In this document: piece by piece, positions 1-12,330 of the stretch
How the letters are laid out: each line of letters starts with the position of its first letter
Position numbering within the stretch: position 1 is the first letter of the stretch
Origin: Balanoglossus misakiensis
Taxonomy: Eukaryota; Hemichordata
Assembly (NCBI GenBank): GCA_040954595.2
Contig: CM082581.2
Coordinates: forward strand, 5,022,001 to 5,086,000
Direction: 5' to 3'
DNA length: 64,000 bases
Made by a program: the position numbers and the translations under genes
The notes under the pieces: model-generated
What the model was told of the DNA's origin: nothing
The model's input: only the letters and a program-made list of their open reading frames with translations
Database searches by the model: none

Positions 1-2528
1 CCACTTCAATCTGGGTCACTAGAAGCCGTGTGTAGAAACGATGAGCGAATATACGAACCGTTACGGTGAAGTCATCGTGTTTGGCCTCTTCGTGCCAAAC
101 TCCTGAAGATGATAAAATTTGGGAGGAAAACGGTGCAGTAATCAGTATCGGTATATCTTCCATAAAACAAACACAGGCCAGTCATGGTATCATTACTCGC
201 TGATACGTCTCAAAACACTTTAGCCAACTTGGAGCTTTTCCCCACTATAATTGCGAGAAAATGTTTGTTGTTTCTTTAGGTGCACCTGAACCAGCGTCTA
301 AACCAAGTTTTGTACACAATTTCCTTTTAAAGGTTTGAGCTCTGTAAAATGTAATAATCTGAAAAAGCTACTACCTTGCTCTACATCCAGAAAATATCTC
401 CGCGTCACTTGTTGTTCTATATTTTCCGGAAATGACACCCTTATTGCGTTCTTGGATGGAACTCTGGCGCGATGGCTGACACCTGCAATATGAAAGGAAG
501 ACAAGAAAAGACCATCACGATTGTCGTTTGAATTTTACGGCAGCTTCTCCAACAGTGTTAAAATCAGCATGTTACCTCCATAAAATTGACCACACATGTC
601 TCTTATTGATGCACAATATTACAACAGAGCCTCGTGAATACACTATAAGATCACCTATGCGTGTGATTATTCGTAGTAGTACCAGGGAGTCGCCACAACT
701 AAACAGCGCCCTCTAAACATGCGATTTATTCAAAGCCGACACTTGAACCATGCCACTTCCGAAGTGGCCTGGTTCTGCTAGTTCTATCCAACTTCTAATA
801 GATATGTCTTGCAAAAACATTGATGACGTTTGACGTTAGTGTGTTTATAATAATCCTAATTGACCTTAGAGCAATTACAAATCCTCTACATGGGACGTAA
901 CATACGTCAAAAGCGATCCGGGACTCACATATGTCACCAGGTCGACCAATTCTTCATGTGTTTACCGCCGTACCTGACTTATCACCTGATGGATGCATCT
1001 GTCAAGATACGCCTTTCGACTACAAACCACCAGTCATATTTATCATAAATCACCCCAAGTCTCCGCTGTACTCTATGTTTGTGTCGTACTATGATAAATG
1101 CACAGTAAAATAAGGGCTTTTAAACCAAAGACGGAAAAAGCTTTTCCTACAATAACTGTATTCTAGCGTAGAAATCTTTGGATTTTCAATGAACATGAAG
1201 ATAGTTTACGTAAAAGGAGTGGTATATGAAAACTGCAAATGCTTAACTGCTGCTTAAGAGGACGGCATTAAATTTCGTGCGTTCTAGCAGGTCGGAGAGT
1301 GATCCCGTGTCTCCGTGACCCGAAACATGTCCTGGAAAAGGGTCAAACCCATCAGTGTAGTGCATGGACTAGTGTACCGTATGTTGTGTGTCGCGGCCTC
1401 ATCATGTGGCGTGAATGGAAATAGCTTTGAACAAACAAAGCAATAAATTGCACAACTGACTAGATACATGATGTGGGTGATGTCGAGATAGTTTTTGTGG
1501 GTCACGCGGCATGAATGTAATCTGGTGTCAGTGCGATTGTCTTTCGAAAATTTGGCATCCGCCATTTTGGTTCCACACAAAAAAACGCACAGCTAGCCTC
1601 TAACTTCATTCCACACATTTTCAAGTCAACCATCATTCTTCTCACCCCTTATGCATACACAAACATGACAGCATTTATATAATCGAAGTTTTTGAAGCTT
1701 AGAAAATGCATTTTCTCACAACCGATAACTTTATCTGTTAATGATAGCGTGGAATAACCAGAACTGCGTTTTATCACAGATTCCCTCCAGAAACAGGATT
1801 CGAAACAGCGATGATGGACTTCCTCTGTGTGTTTCGGTGTGCAATGTATTTAATCCAGCCTTTCCTGTTTCGTAGCAAACCACGCAAACGAGATACCAAT
1901 ACGACATTATGCAAATTAGACTGCGCATCCCTCTTAGACTGATCCCCATTCTCCAGCGTCTATAATTTTATCATTCACTCTATTAAAATTTCAAAATCTA
2001 CAAACTTACCTAATCTATCATTGTACAGTCCATTGACGTAAATGGTATCTCTGTATACGGTCGATGATAGATGCCCATTCCCGACAGACGCCATGTAGCT
2101 AAAGTCTATCTCGCCTTCATCCATCGGTAGTCTGCATACGTACAATAAGAAAACACACAACAGATGATGTACGGTGGTACTGCCATGTTACAATTCTTGT
2201 CGAAGACGGAGCGTTTCCCGATACAATCAATCGTCCGTCGTAAATATATAACTTGGCAATAATGATGTTAACTTTGGGGGGGGGAAGAAAACATAACTTA
2301 CTCGTTTGATTCAAAAACTGTCGGGGAGTCACTGACGTCATCGACATATTGCGCTGTTGCACGGCGAAGTCTGCTTTTCGTCGATTCGCCCATTGGCTCG
2401 TTGCGATATTTCAACATCTGGTCCGCGCCGATGGACAACAACTTTTCTAGTTCAAGTTCATAGTGACCATGGATCGGGGAAGAGGAAGCCAATAACAGCA
2501 ATAACACCAGACAGACAATGTTAGCCAT
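1..2528 (-). CDS. PGGHG: PGGHG/ATHL1-like lysosomal or secreted glucosidase, 5' part (runs off the left edge)
   Basis: Protein-glucosylgalactosylhydroxylysine glucosidase, a GH65-like enzyme that removes glucose from the Glc-Gal-hydroxylysine unit of collagen. Four coding exons on the minus strand join in frame: 2528-2302, 2131-2010, 482-375 and 102-1 (open at the edge), giving about 186 residues. All junctions are GT-AG; after exon 1 the phase is 2, then 1, 1 and 1 at the edge. Exon 2 encodes DEGEIDFSYMASVGNGHLSS and then a TVYRDTIYVNGLYN stretch. Exon 3 follows with SHRARVPS. Exon 4 ends near VRIFAHRFYTRLLVTQIEV. These match the N-terminal beta-sandwich region of the family. Residues 1 to about 20 (MANIVCLVLLLLLASSSPIHG) look like a signal peptide, followed by about 55 poorly conserved residues. 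The catalytic (alpha/alpha)6 domain lies outside the window. Family assignment is from motif memory; the exon structure is seen directly. Confidence 0.8.
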
Positions 2529-5500
2529 CTTGAAACCAAGATAGTGTATACAGTCTCCGTCCTGCAGGACCGAATAGTATTTAGGGCAAAGTGCCATTGT
2601 AAGCACATTCTTTGTTTAGCGAAAAGTCCAATGGGTTTTCAGAGGTCTTCTTCAAAATTTTCCTTCATCAGAGCGATTTCTGTCGCAAAACCCCAGCCGT
2701 AAGGTTGTAGAACCGTTACCCCAAGTTTACGTCTAGTGATAATTACGTGCTGCGCAGACAGTCACTCAAAACGGACAACAAATCTGAAATAATAAAAACA
2801 AAATGTAAATTGAAGGCTACAGATGGCAGTGACTTTTAATATTTGTCAAGAAAATACGCATATTTTACAATGTGTATCACATTACAGAATGGCGTATATG
2901 GCATGAGAAAACTGTACGTGAAAATGAAATATGTCTGCTTGTTAGTTTCTCTGTCTGTCTTAAAATGGTTTATTAAAACTTTGAGTGGACGTAAAACAGA
3001 GAAATTGTTTAATTTGGCCATAAAACCCCCGGGAGTTTCTGTTTGAATAACTTGACTTCGCATTGACAGATACAAATTACATTGCCTGCTGAGGACAGTG
3101 GTGTCAGTAAAATGTTTACTTGTCAATTTTGATTAATGCGAACTCATACGCGTGGTCGGGCGCGGTGCGGTGGTGTGTGGTGTGATGATGTGAACAATCG
3201 AATTACAATAACTCGTCAGGTAGATATGCGTTTACGAAGCACATATTTCACGAACACGTGCAAAAACGGAAGAACCGCATCAATGTGTTATCTGTACCCG
3301 GTACTATCCCGAAGATCCCATGTATTGACGATAACATTGATTTAAATCAGTCGTTTTTACCGAGAGAGACAAAATCTAACTATTTGAAATTAAGATCTAA
3401 TTTTATCACCAATGAAAATGAATATGGCAATTATCTTGTTAAGAAGAGGTTTCAACTCTGCTTTCAATGCAGTTCTGGTGAACACGCGATTCTTGACCCC
3501 CAGTCAAAACTCGGTCATTCCGACTAATATCAACAAAGCGTGAATCACTCTAGCACACGGCGACTTTGATGTGGGCTATTTCCATTAATTTTTCTCCGCG
3601 CAACATTAAAATTTCGGGCAATGGCATTTACACCTGATAGAAAGCGGGCGTGCAGAAAGACGATACAAATGAAGATGTTCGAACGAGGCGTTAACAACAA
3701 AACTATATTAGAACATTACTTATAAAAACTGTAGGCCCTTTGCATTCACCCGATATACCGACAACTCCACCCCTGCCCCTGCTTGCACAACAAATTATGG
3801 GATTCATTCCACACTCGCAGGTCCGGCTTTCTAAAATTAAAGCCGTCAATTTCCGTCTACTTCTATGTCTACATGTATATCTTGTTTCCAATGCCCATGC
3901 GCAGTGCGTCATGGGATGGCGTGTTGCAGCAGGGACAGTAGGAGAATATTCAAATTTACGAACGTCTTATATAAAAAGACACTCCATAACGAACGACTGC
4001 ACTGTTCGAATGCATCATTGATCTATGCAATATAAGCTTACGCAGCCCAAACCCTATTTTCACAGTACGCAATTCGCGGGATATAAGCTTCTAATTTTCC
4101 TTCTTGGGGTAATATTCAATTCGTACTATTTCGTCTACACGGTTGGTTTGCACACATACAGGCTATATTGTATGGAGAAGGCGCACAAGTTATCGTCCAT
4201 CGGTGACCTTGAGACATATTTATGTCATCTCTAAATGGTCTTATCTCGGTAGATGTGGTGCGGTGTCATGTGTACCCCATGTCACGCCTTATGACCTACA
4301 TGAGATATGATATGTTGGTAGTTATTACATGTACATTGTACCCCCTCGCTCATACTTAAATATGTAACATAGACCCTGGATCTCCAGGGACAATGGTTAT
4401 CAGAACTGCATTTCCCTTGAACATAAAACATACCACATAGTAATTCATACTAATCAAAGCTTTTTGGGTGACCGTGATCAAACGAATTTAACTTTGGGAG
4501 TAGATATTTCATCTAAAACTGGAGCTTACGTGTGCAAAAGCGAATTGTTTTCTCTTGTGTTACGTATTCCGATCTGGAATGACCGTCCGTGAAAATCGAA
4601 AAAAATCGTTCCTGAAAAATATTCATCAAAATCACCCAGCTCTGAGTAACTTATCGATAATATCCTAAATTACATAACAAAAACAACGTCTCTCGGACAT
4701 TTGTACTAGTCTTTAAAAGAGACATTTTTGCTGTTGCTCAAAACTCAGCAGCCAAGACGTGTTCCTTAGTAAAAAGTGCCAACACAATAGAAAAACAATT
4801 TGTCTGAAGTGTGAATTTTGGCCTAAATGGCCTTGTGAAGAACTGCAGTTATGTTCGACAATGATTATTTTCAACAAACATTTACCTATCTGCATGGAAA
4901 AGTTAGTACATGATCGTACAGGAACAATAGCATTCGTATTTTCTATTTCGCTAACATAATTGGAACTGATCGGAAGAGACGCATACGGTTGAAATCTGTC
5001 AAAATTCAGCAGAGAACTTGTACTGTGGATCCTCTATGTTTTTAACGTCCTGAAATTCAGTGCAAGATTCTCCTCAAGACAGTACAACAAATACTGCTCG
5101 ATTGTACATTGTTTGTTTGTATGCAATTAATACCTCAATAGTTCCGATCATGGTTATGAAAAGCCAGGACATACTCAGTTCCCGGCACTTATTATTCGCC
5201 GTAAAATCTCCATGGCCGTGTCCTCCGTTCACAACAGGTCTATAAAGGCTTCATTCGAGTGCATTGAAACTAGAATAGTTTATTAAAACAAACAAACCGT
5301 TAATATTGAATGAAATCGTGATTTAATACATTTTGAAATCAAGTATTTCAATCTAAACAACACTAAATTATGTTCAAGTACTGCTGATTAAAATATTTAG
5401 GTTTACATGTACCAAATGTTGATTCAGAAAATGAGAAAAGTCTTGATTATAAAGCGCACTGACTGTCAGTTTACGCTTACATCTTTTCAGAGCTTGTGTA

Positions 5501-7473
5501 ATTGCATTTATATTTCATTAATATTCCTGAAATGCGACCAACGCATTCGTCTCAGCTTTGATGTCTTCCCGACGGCGCCCGGCCTGCATATTCCTTTTCT
5601 TAACCTTTTTGTCATCGGCCATTGTCTTGGTAACGAGTCTTTCAGGGGTGCGCGTGGAAAGTGATCCCCAAGTGAAAGGTGTGATGGAAACGAACAATAA
5701 GCCGGGACAATAGATCCCAGCGAGGGGGGTCTTCCGCATTGAAATTACCCATTATCATAGCACTCAATGCAGACCTCGCGTGCGGGATGTGACAGTCATA
5801 GTGGCGATTACCACAAAAAAAACCAGACTATATTTGGCAGTTTGATCGTTGACTCCAAGGGCCCTTTGTATTTTCAAGAATCGATTGTTTGTGCACGGGC
5901 AAACAACAGCAAGAGACCCCATACGTGATTTTTATAATCTTCTATTCCAAGTTAATCATTATTTAGCAACATCTGACCAGATCCATGTTAGCTTGACAAT
6001 AAAGTTAATTGCGGATTATCGATGCGGTGTCTCGTCGTATTGTGCCTGGATTCGCGTGGCACGCGATGTTCGATCACGTGGTGGCTAAACCATGGATACG
6101 AAACAGACAATCACTTCAAGTTTAACTGAAATGAAACTTAGTTATACTGAGGGACTATGATTGTACATCCTAACTTAGTCTTGGATATGACCTGTGAAAC
6201 AAGATGTCTGACCAGCCGCATTATTGGTCATAATCATGTTATATACACTCAGAGATTACAATTTAAAATTGCAAGTACTGGGCAATATTGCAGTATCATG
6301 ACGGAATTCCACTAAAAAGTGAAAAATATAACTCGATCGACGATTCTGTTGCTTTGCCAAACAAATCTGAAGATCCACATTTTTTCTCACTGACCAAAGT
6401 AACGCAAACAAAAAATATTGTACTTGGATTTCAACCTGATAAAACGTTTTGTAATGAAAACAAAATAATTCTGATCAAAATGCTTAAGTGTGCATCCCTG
6501 CCGTAAAACTGGAAAGAAACATTTCAGAGTCATAACATATCATATTGCATTTTTTGTAATCAAAAATACAACCAACGACGCAATTCTAGTCATTTTTTTT
6601 CAAATCCTGGCGATGGTTCATTAGAAACTGAGCACCGTTTTACGCTTTCATTATACTTGTAAAAACATCCATTTCGATATCGTTTGGAAATTGACGAGAT
6701 ATTGGCAGATAATCAAATTGTGATACAGTGCCCCTATCGACCGTCACAAACACAAAACCTGCCATCGTTTCTTTTACCTTTATTGGTAAATCGGCCCGGA
6801 TTATCACCTCGTCAATGTCAGTCAGCTCCGTTGCAAAATTTAATGTGTGGTGAGATTTGACATTGGCAACAGGTTGCGATTTGAAAGACATCATATTGGG
6901 GGATTAACATTTTCGATTACTCCATAATTCTTAACTTAATCTTGGGATCTCCCCACGTGTTTGTCGTCCACTTATTAATGTTGTGTCCGTTTCTAATTAA
7001 CCCCATTGTGAAACTTCGAATAATTCCGGTCTGGTGCCAGAGATCAGTGCCACTATTGGGTTTAATTGTTCCAAAAAATGCAAGCTGTCGATATGCTGTA
7101 AAATAGGGGAAATTTCTTGGTATTACTTTTACTGAAGAGCGGATATTTATTATTGTTATGTATTAAATTAAATTTCTTGCTCTCGCTTTTAATCGACTAG
7201 GCTTCAGTTCTGTGGATATTCTGAAGTCTCTCGTTGTGCGAATTTTGCAACTTGTATTCTAATGACCTGCATCTCTTTGAAAATTGTGAAATAAAAACCT
7301 CGGAAAATGCATTTTCGGGTTGTTAATTAATGGCATCTAATTATCAGGTGGCTTCCTCAAGCTGGCGAGTTGCATTGTTATTGGCGGCAGCTGTTAACGG
7401 GGTCTCTGGCGAGGCATTCAACTCCTCCCGTTTAATTTGAATTGCTAATTAACGAGGCAAATACAAAAGCGTG
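2529..7473. other. Intergenic region between divergent PGGHG and Vent-a
   Basis: About 5 kb without a gene I can support. The two flanking genes are divergently transcribed, so both promoters lie here. Open frames are short and show no recognisable domain; the longest conspicuous one is on the minus strand at 6640-6894 (84 residues). There is one GGCGCC at 5574-5579 and a G-run near 2276-2284. The last 500 bases before the Vent-a TATA box are rich in TAATTA/ATTA homeodomain-type cores and contain TTAACGGGGT near 7396. The same 10-mer recurs upstream of the Vent-b TATA box near 14184. Confidence 0.6.
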
Positions 7474-7480
7474 TATAAAA
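7474..7480 (+). promoter_or_regulatory. TATA box of Vent-a
   Basis: TATAAAA lies 109 bases upstream of the Vent-a start codon and implies a transcription start near 7505. A partial octamer (GGCAAAT) sits about 15 bases upstream, in roughly the place where Vent-c has a full ATGCAAAT. Typical of sharply regulated developmental genes. Confidence 0.75.
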
Positions 7481-7582
7481 GGCTGGAATGTCCAGAACTA
7501 CAGCAACAGATCACACACTGACACTCACCGTGCACGGCCGGGTTACGCTGCAGCCTTGTGATAACATCAACCCCTATCCACC

Positions 7583-9161
7583 ATGGTTCAAGATTCGACC
7601 CTGAAAGCGAACGCGACCAACGCTCCACCCGTGGCGGAGAGAGTGAAAGCAGACGCGGACGACAGCGAAGTGGCCATGATCTTGACCAAACACCAGCCGC
7701 TGCAACCATCGGCGCTCAACAGAGCCATGCACCACCCGTACATGCCACAGCAACCCGTCGGCCGCGCGGCCCACCAAGGATTCCCTATAAACCAAGCCAT
7801 GAGCGTACAAATCACTCCGGCGCACGGCAACATGGAAAACATACCGTACCAGGATCCGTCTTTGCTACAACGTCACAGGACCGTGTCGCCTTCAGGTAAA
7901 TATCGTATTTGCACACAAATTCGTAGATTCACCTCCATCATGATTCAGCTCGCAATCCTTCAAATCTAGTTTGCCTTTGATTCTGCATGGGTAGGCTCAT
8001 AGTATTTCGTTACAAATAGTTTATCAACAGTGCTGTGACACTGTGACAAATAGTGGCGATCACCCCTAGTAATATTTTTTTCTCTGATCGACACATTGTA
8101 ATCGGACTGTTAATTATCTTCCAGTTTCCGAGGCTGAATCGGACAGCAGCGGCGAAGGTTCCGTGCGAAGGAAGAAAGCGCGTACTGCTTTCAGCCAACA
8201 ACAGGTGATCGAACTCGAGAAGAAATTCCGCCAGCAGAAATATTTATCGGCCTCCGAGCGCAACACCTTCGCTCAAAAGATCGGGATCTCCGACACTCAG
8301 GTACGTCGAAACGCTCCACCGCCAAAATATACTTGCAGATGTCACAACCTGAAATCTAAAAACGCGCATGCTCCATCAATTTCTTATTTCACACAGCATG
8401 ACGCTGTTCAAGAAAGTTCACGTTAATCCGATAATCGTAAATTAACTAGATTTAAAACACCTCGTTGTTTATGTGTACTGTGCATAACACGGGTGGGCTT
8501 CCTAATCATGTTATCTCTGAAAGAGCATTATCTGTAATCTGATTGCCTGGAATAAAGAAAACAATGAACTGAAAGTACATGGTAACCTCCTGCAACAGAA
8601 ACTCTTTTATTCGTCGCATAGCCCTACAAGCGTTCGAGTTAATGTGAGACCACGATAGCAAAATTATACATGTCAGATTGCGTAGATGATCGTACAGACC
8701 GTTTCAACCGTATATTCACTATTTTAACGATTTTTCATCAGGTGAAGACGTGGTTTCAGAACCGTCGCATGAAGTGGAAACGTCAGCGCAAGGACGACCC
8801 CGAAGTCAACCATATCGGTAACGTGTACCCAACAGCGCCGTACCCGGCCGGTTCCCCGGTCTACTCCAGTCCAAGCTACCAGCACGTCGGGTCACAAATG
8901 GTGACCTCACAGGCCCAACCGATGACGACAGTCAGGCTGCCCACCAGCTCGTCCCTCCTGCCACCGGCGTACAACGTCCAGCCACCGCCGACCTACCCGG
9001 CCTGCACTGCCGCTGTACCGCCCACGACGTACGCACCGCCCGCCACGTACGCGCCGACACTCTCCACCTATCACCACGCCGGTTATAACGTCGGCAGCTT
9101 ACAATCTTCCCCGCTGAGATCCGTGGCGTCTCCGTATGACGTCGCACACGTCATGTACTGA
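7583..9161 (+). CDS. vent: Vent-class homeodomain transcription factor (Vent-a), 302 aa
   Basis: Nuclear DNA-binding regulator; Vent proteins act downstream of BMP in ventral and posterior patterning. Exons 7583-7895, 8125-8300 and 8742-9161 have introns of 229 and 441 nt in phases 1 and 0. The start is chosen for its strong context (CCACCATGG) 109 bases after a TATA box. The homeodomain spans residues about 120-179 with canonical F8, L16, F20, W48, F49, N51 and R53. The second intron falls between residues 44 and 45. T47, M54 and the helix-3 sequence QVKTWFQNRRMKWKRQ fit Vent best; Bar, Barx and Bsx also carry T47 but differ at 49, 54 or 56. Outside the domain are an acidic N-terminal motif (DDSEVAMIL, 26-34), an acidic serine stretch just before the homeodomain, and a Pro/Tyr-rich tail with QPMTTVRL around residue 224. 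First of three tandem paralogues. The class call is by resemblance and needs a tree. Confidence 0.85.
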
Positions 9162-9376
9162 AAACGCTTTGGTGCATCATAGACTGTTTTCTTTCAAACA
9201 ACAACACACGTTACTTTTTTTGCTTTATTAATATTACCCTATTGAGTTGCAATCTTTTCGTGCCATAAAGTATTTTGATTGAACGCTTTTCTATTTTATC
9301 TCAATCGAATTAATGTATTTCTTTTAAATTAATGTAGCTAAATGCTGATCATACTGTTTATAAATTATTTGTTCCT

Positions 9377-9382
9377 AATAAA
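9377..9382 (+). terminator. Polyadenylation signal of Vent-a
   Basis: First AATAAA downstream of the stop codon, giving a 3' UTR of about 235 nt. The UTR is AU-rich with ATTTA-like tracts, as expected of a short-lived developmental mRNA. Confidence 0.65.
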
Positions 9383-9923
9383 TATTGAACACTAACAGCG
9401 TGTTTCACAGATAATACGGATCAGACGTCCGCTTATTTTACTTTGACAAGTTTGTCTACAAGCTTAACTTGTTCGAATCGACACATCGACGCTGCAGGAA
9501 CACACGTGAAGTTTATTATTCCACCCACGTGAAGTTTATTTATTATTACTTTTTGATGTTTGAAAATTAACTTAAGATTGAACATCCATTGTCAACATTT
9601 TCAAACTAAACATCGCTTCCAAAACACGGAATTCGGACTTCAGGTCATTATTGTTTCTGCTTCACTGAAACTATATAGATTCAGAGCGTAACAAGAATGT
9701 TTATATTTCATAATGGGGTTGAGTGCGGCTGATCGAAACCGACAAGTTAAAATCATGACAAAAAAATATCAAAGAGCGATATGTAAAATTTCGCTCACCA
9801 TACACCATGATACATAATTACAAAGGTGAGAAAGTCAGAATTATTTTTGAAAATAATCATGACGTGCTTTGTGTATTGATTTGTTACACGAAGGTTACAG
9901 CCCCCCTTTCTTTTGCCGTTGGA

Positions 9924-9931
9924 TGGCGCCA
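9924..9931. promoter_or_regulatory. TGGCGCCA palindrome 1 (candidate Smad1/5 site)
   Basis: Exact TGGCGCCA, 0.55 kb downstream of the Vent-a poly(A) signal. It pairs with the next copy 74 bases away as an imperfect inverted repeat. GGCGCC is the palindromic core of known BMP response elements. Confidence 0.55.
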
Positions 9932-9997
9932 CCGACGATGGGGAATCAAGTTTCGCGCTCCTGTACCGAGAGGAATCGAACTTCACTCTGTCGGTGG

Positions 9998-10005
9998 TGG
10001 CGCCA
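9998..10005. promoter_or_regulatory. TGGCGCCA palindrome 2 (candidate Smad1/5 site)
   Basis: Exact TGGCGCCA followed 9 bases later by GTCTGAC (10014-10020). GTCT/AGAC is the Smad4-type half site, so this copy has the two-part arrangement seen in BMP response elements, although spacing does not match the Drosophila activating-element formula exactly. Confidence 0.55.
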
Positions 10006-10831
10006 ACAGTTTGGTCTGACAAGCGGGTGTGCTTGTCAAATTGTCTGGGTCCCTGCCCCGCCCGATCACTTTCGTGAGTGTAGCGCCAGCAGCGCTAGAA
10101 AGGGGACAGGGAACCAGTCGAAAAAGACACTGGCTGACAAGGACACTGTTGTAGCAGCAGATCGGCAAACCTACTGATGAGTTGCAGTTGTGATGGAGCT
10201 AAAAACGTGCACAATAGTTTTTGTACGGAAACAAGGTTTCACACATTTCCCATATGTAAAAACACAACTTTGAATATTAATATCTCGACATCTTTGTTTA
10301 AATAAATTAATAACGTTGACATCACTTCCAATAGCAAAAGAAACCTACATGTACAACATCTTAACAGCATAGGCCCATCATGGTTTACTCTTACCAGCTC
10401 CCTTGTACTGAAAAAACAACACATACACAATGCGCAGTTTTGCATTTAAAGTAAGCGCAGCCAATATTTGACAATCCTTACAAGTCTACATGTACGACTC
10501 TGAATCGTCCCAACTCACCCGTATTTACAGCGTGATTGTGTATTCTTCAAGTCAACAAAGAATGTTAATCCTTACTGTCACGCATCAATCAAATAAAAAC
10601 GGTGAGGCCGTGTATCCATTCCATTTAATTGCTCCTTTAGATTATTCTTAAATATCTTCGTGTGCTTGATGCGGGTCGATTTATTAAACCTTAACAATGG
10701 AATAGCCTTTGGCGCGCTTTCCCGGATGGGACCAGGTGGTGCACCCGTCCCACCAAAGTCCGGCCAATTTTGGAATGACAGGCCTTTAGATAGAACTGAA
10801 GGCAGTTGTCTGAGGTGAAAGAGTTAATTAG

Positions 10832-11099
10832 TTGTGCATAGCTTGCAGCAGCACTGCACAAAAATGCGCATAGTAGGCACTTCAGAGATGACGCACATGG
10901 AGATGGGTATATGAAACTCTTTGGTTATAGCACAGACACTGTGGTCATAGATACATGTACATATGTTGAGCATAGCTTGCAGCAGCACTGCAAAAAAATG
11001 CGCATAGTAGGCACTTCAGAGATGACGCACATGGAGATGGGTATATGAAACTCTTTGGTTATAGCACAGACACTGTGGTCATAGATACATGTACATATG
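10832..11099. repeat. 134-bp tandem duplication, two copies
   Basis: Copies at 10832-10965 and 10966-11099 differ at only about two positions, so the duplication is recent or homogenised. The unit includes gcttgcagcagcactgca, tgcgcatagtaggcact and atacatgtacatatg. Its first ~45 bases resemble 11755-11800. Confidence 0.9.
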
Positions 11100-11754
11100 G
11101 GGAGTTGCCGGGATTTGTAAAGGCATTCGGATGCATTTACATTATGTACAGCCATTGTGGTTGGAGGGATAGTGGTACCACGTAGTCCCAGTGGAGCGGC
11201 CGTTAATACAGTTACGGTTTTTAATTGAAGCGGGTACCTTTTTTGTTTGCTGAGATCTAAGAGCAACCACAGAACATTATCCCATCACTTTAATGTGCCC
11301 TGGTATATGAAAAGACCTATGATGTCACTGCAAGGGTAAATGTCGGTACCCATTCATGTTCCCTCAATGCACGTTCATCATCATGGCCTATAAAACAAGA
11401 AAAGGGGTACTTTTGAACAATCCTCTGTGTAAAACTGTTGCGATTCGTGTGTGTTATTAGCGTACTGTGAGTTAAAAAACCTCAACCAGCCTAATGGTTG
11501 ACTAAGAGGAGCGCCTGCTAATGCGCGAACCAGGGATTGAAAGTTGCGCCTTTATTATAAAGGATTAGAAAACATATTGCTTTCTCCAAAAACGCAAAAC
11601 TTGATTTTCTTCCTGTCCCTAATTTAGGTGGGTTTTTTTCCGTATTTCGCAAAAAGGGTTGTCTTTTTAATATTGAAAAGTCCTGCTAAGGCGGTATCTT
11701 TAAACTTTGCATTCACAATAAAATAAATGCCCATTTCACCTGAGAATAGTGATG

Positions 11755-11800
11755 GAAGAGCTGATTAGTTGCGGATAGCGTGTAGCAACACGGCAAAGAG
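11755..11800. repeat. Diverged relative of the 134-bp repeat unit
   Basis: The stretch reading gattagttgcggatagcg then tgtagcaacacggca aligns with the start of the tandem repeat (attagttgtgcatagcttgc then agcagcactgca), roughly three positions in four matching. It directly precedes the duplicated element at 11812. Confidence 0.5.
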
Positions 11801-11811
11801 ACCACTGGGCG

Positions 11812-11907
11812 TTAAATGAACGAAGAAAATGGCCGCGTTCCAAAACTGAGCCATGCACCAAGTTGATACATTGGATGCAGTTTTCGTTACGGTAATCATT
11901 CGTCATT
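11812..11907. repeat. Dispersed duplicate element, copy 1
   Basis: Shares a 42-base block with 13883 onward with one mismatch (taaatgaacgaagaa, then atggccgcgttcc, then aaaactgagcca). A second, ~80% similar block ends in ttcgtcat. The core AAAATGGCCGC resembles a YY1-type motif. It is about 2.6 kb upstream of the Vent-b start. Confidence 0.8.
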
Positions 11908-12006
11908 AGGTGTTGAATTTTTCGCCATGTTTTCAGTATTTGTGTTTTGTGTGTCTACTGCCGTTTCTTGTTCAAATCTTTGAAGCATGGTGAAATGCCA
12001 GTGTCC

Positions 12007-12025
12007 AATAATAATAATAATAATA
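12007..12025. repeat. AAT trinucleotide microsatellite
   Basis: About six AAT units in a row in non-coding DNA between Vent-a and Vent-b. Expected to vary in length between individuals. Confidence 0.9.
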
Positions 12026-12330
12026 GCATGATGTTGGGGTACAGCAAGAAATTGTATTCGATACACAGAACAAAAATACTGGGAAAAAAGCCAAAAGTTA
12101 CAACTAATGTCTCTTTAAACGACAAACGCACTCGAAACAACCCCAAATGAAAACAAACAAAATTTCTCCCGGCCCATTCTTCTTCTCCCCTAGAGTTGTC
12201 CAAAACATTATTGTTACTGGAACCGATGTTATGCTTGCTAATTTATTGACTCAAAGAAATTGCAAGGAAATGGGCGAGAGACTTGTTTTATCGACAAAAC
12301 AATGGATTAGTTAGTCGCGCTTTGATTTAG

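Larger units (their letters stand above)
9915..10130. repeat. GC-rich patch with nested inverted repeats
   Basis: Several stems lie close together: an imperfect inverted repeat built on TGGCGCCA with gttgg/ccaac and accgac/gtcggt ends (arms about 9919-9937 and 9990-10008); a perfect 7-bp hairpin gacaagc/gcttgtc (10018-10037); a small agcgc/gcgct hairpin (10082-10096); and an outer pair ggtccctgcccc / ggggacagggaacc. It could be an enhancer with paired binding sites or a foldback element. No flanking target-site duplication was recognised. Confidence 0.5.

Noticed and set aside
6640-6894. 84-residue minus-strand open frame upstream of Vent-a
   Set aside because: No recognisable domain, no partner exons found, and isolated in non-coding DNA; length is compatible with chance.
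9960-9985. tRNA-like B box (GTTCGATTCC on the minus strand)
   Set aside because: The T-stem does not pair and no D-arm, anticodon arm or acceptor stem can be drawn around it.
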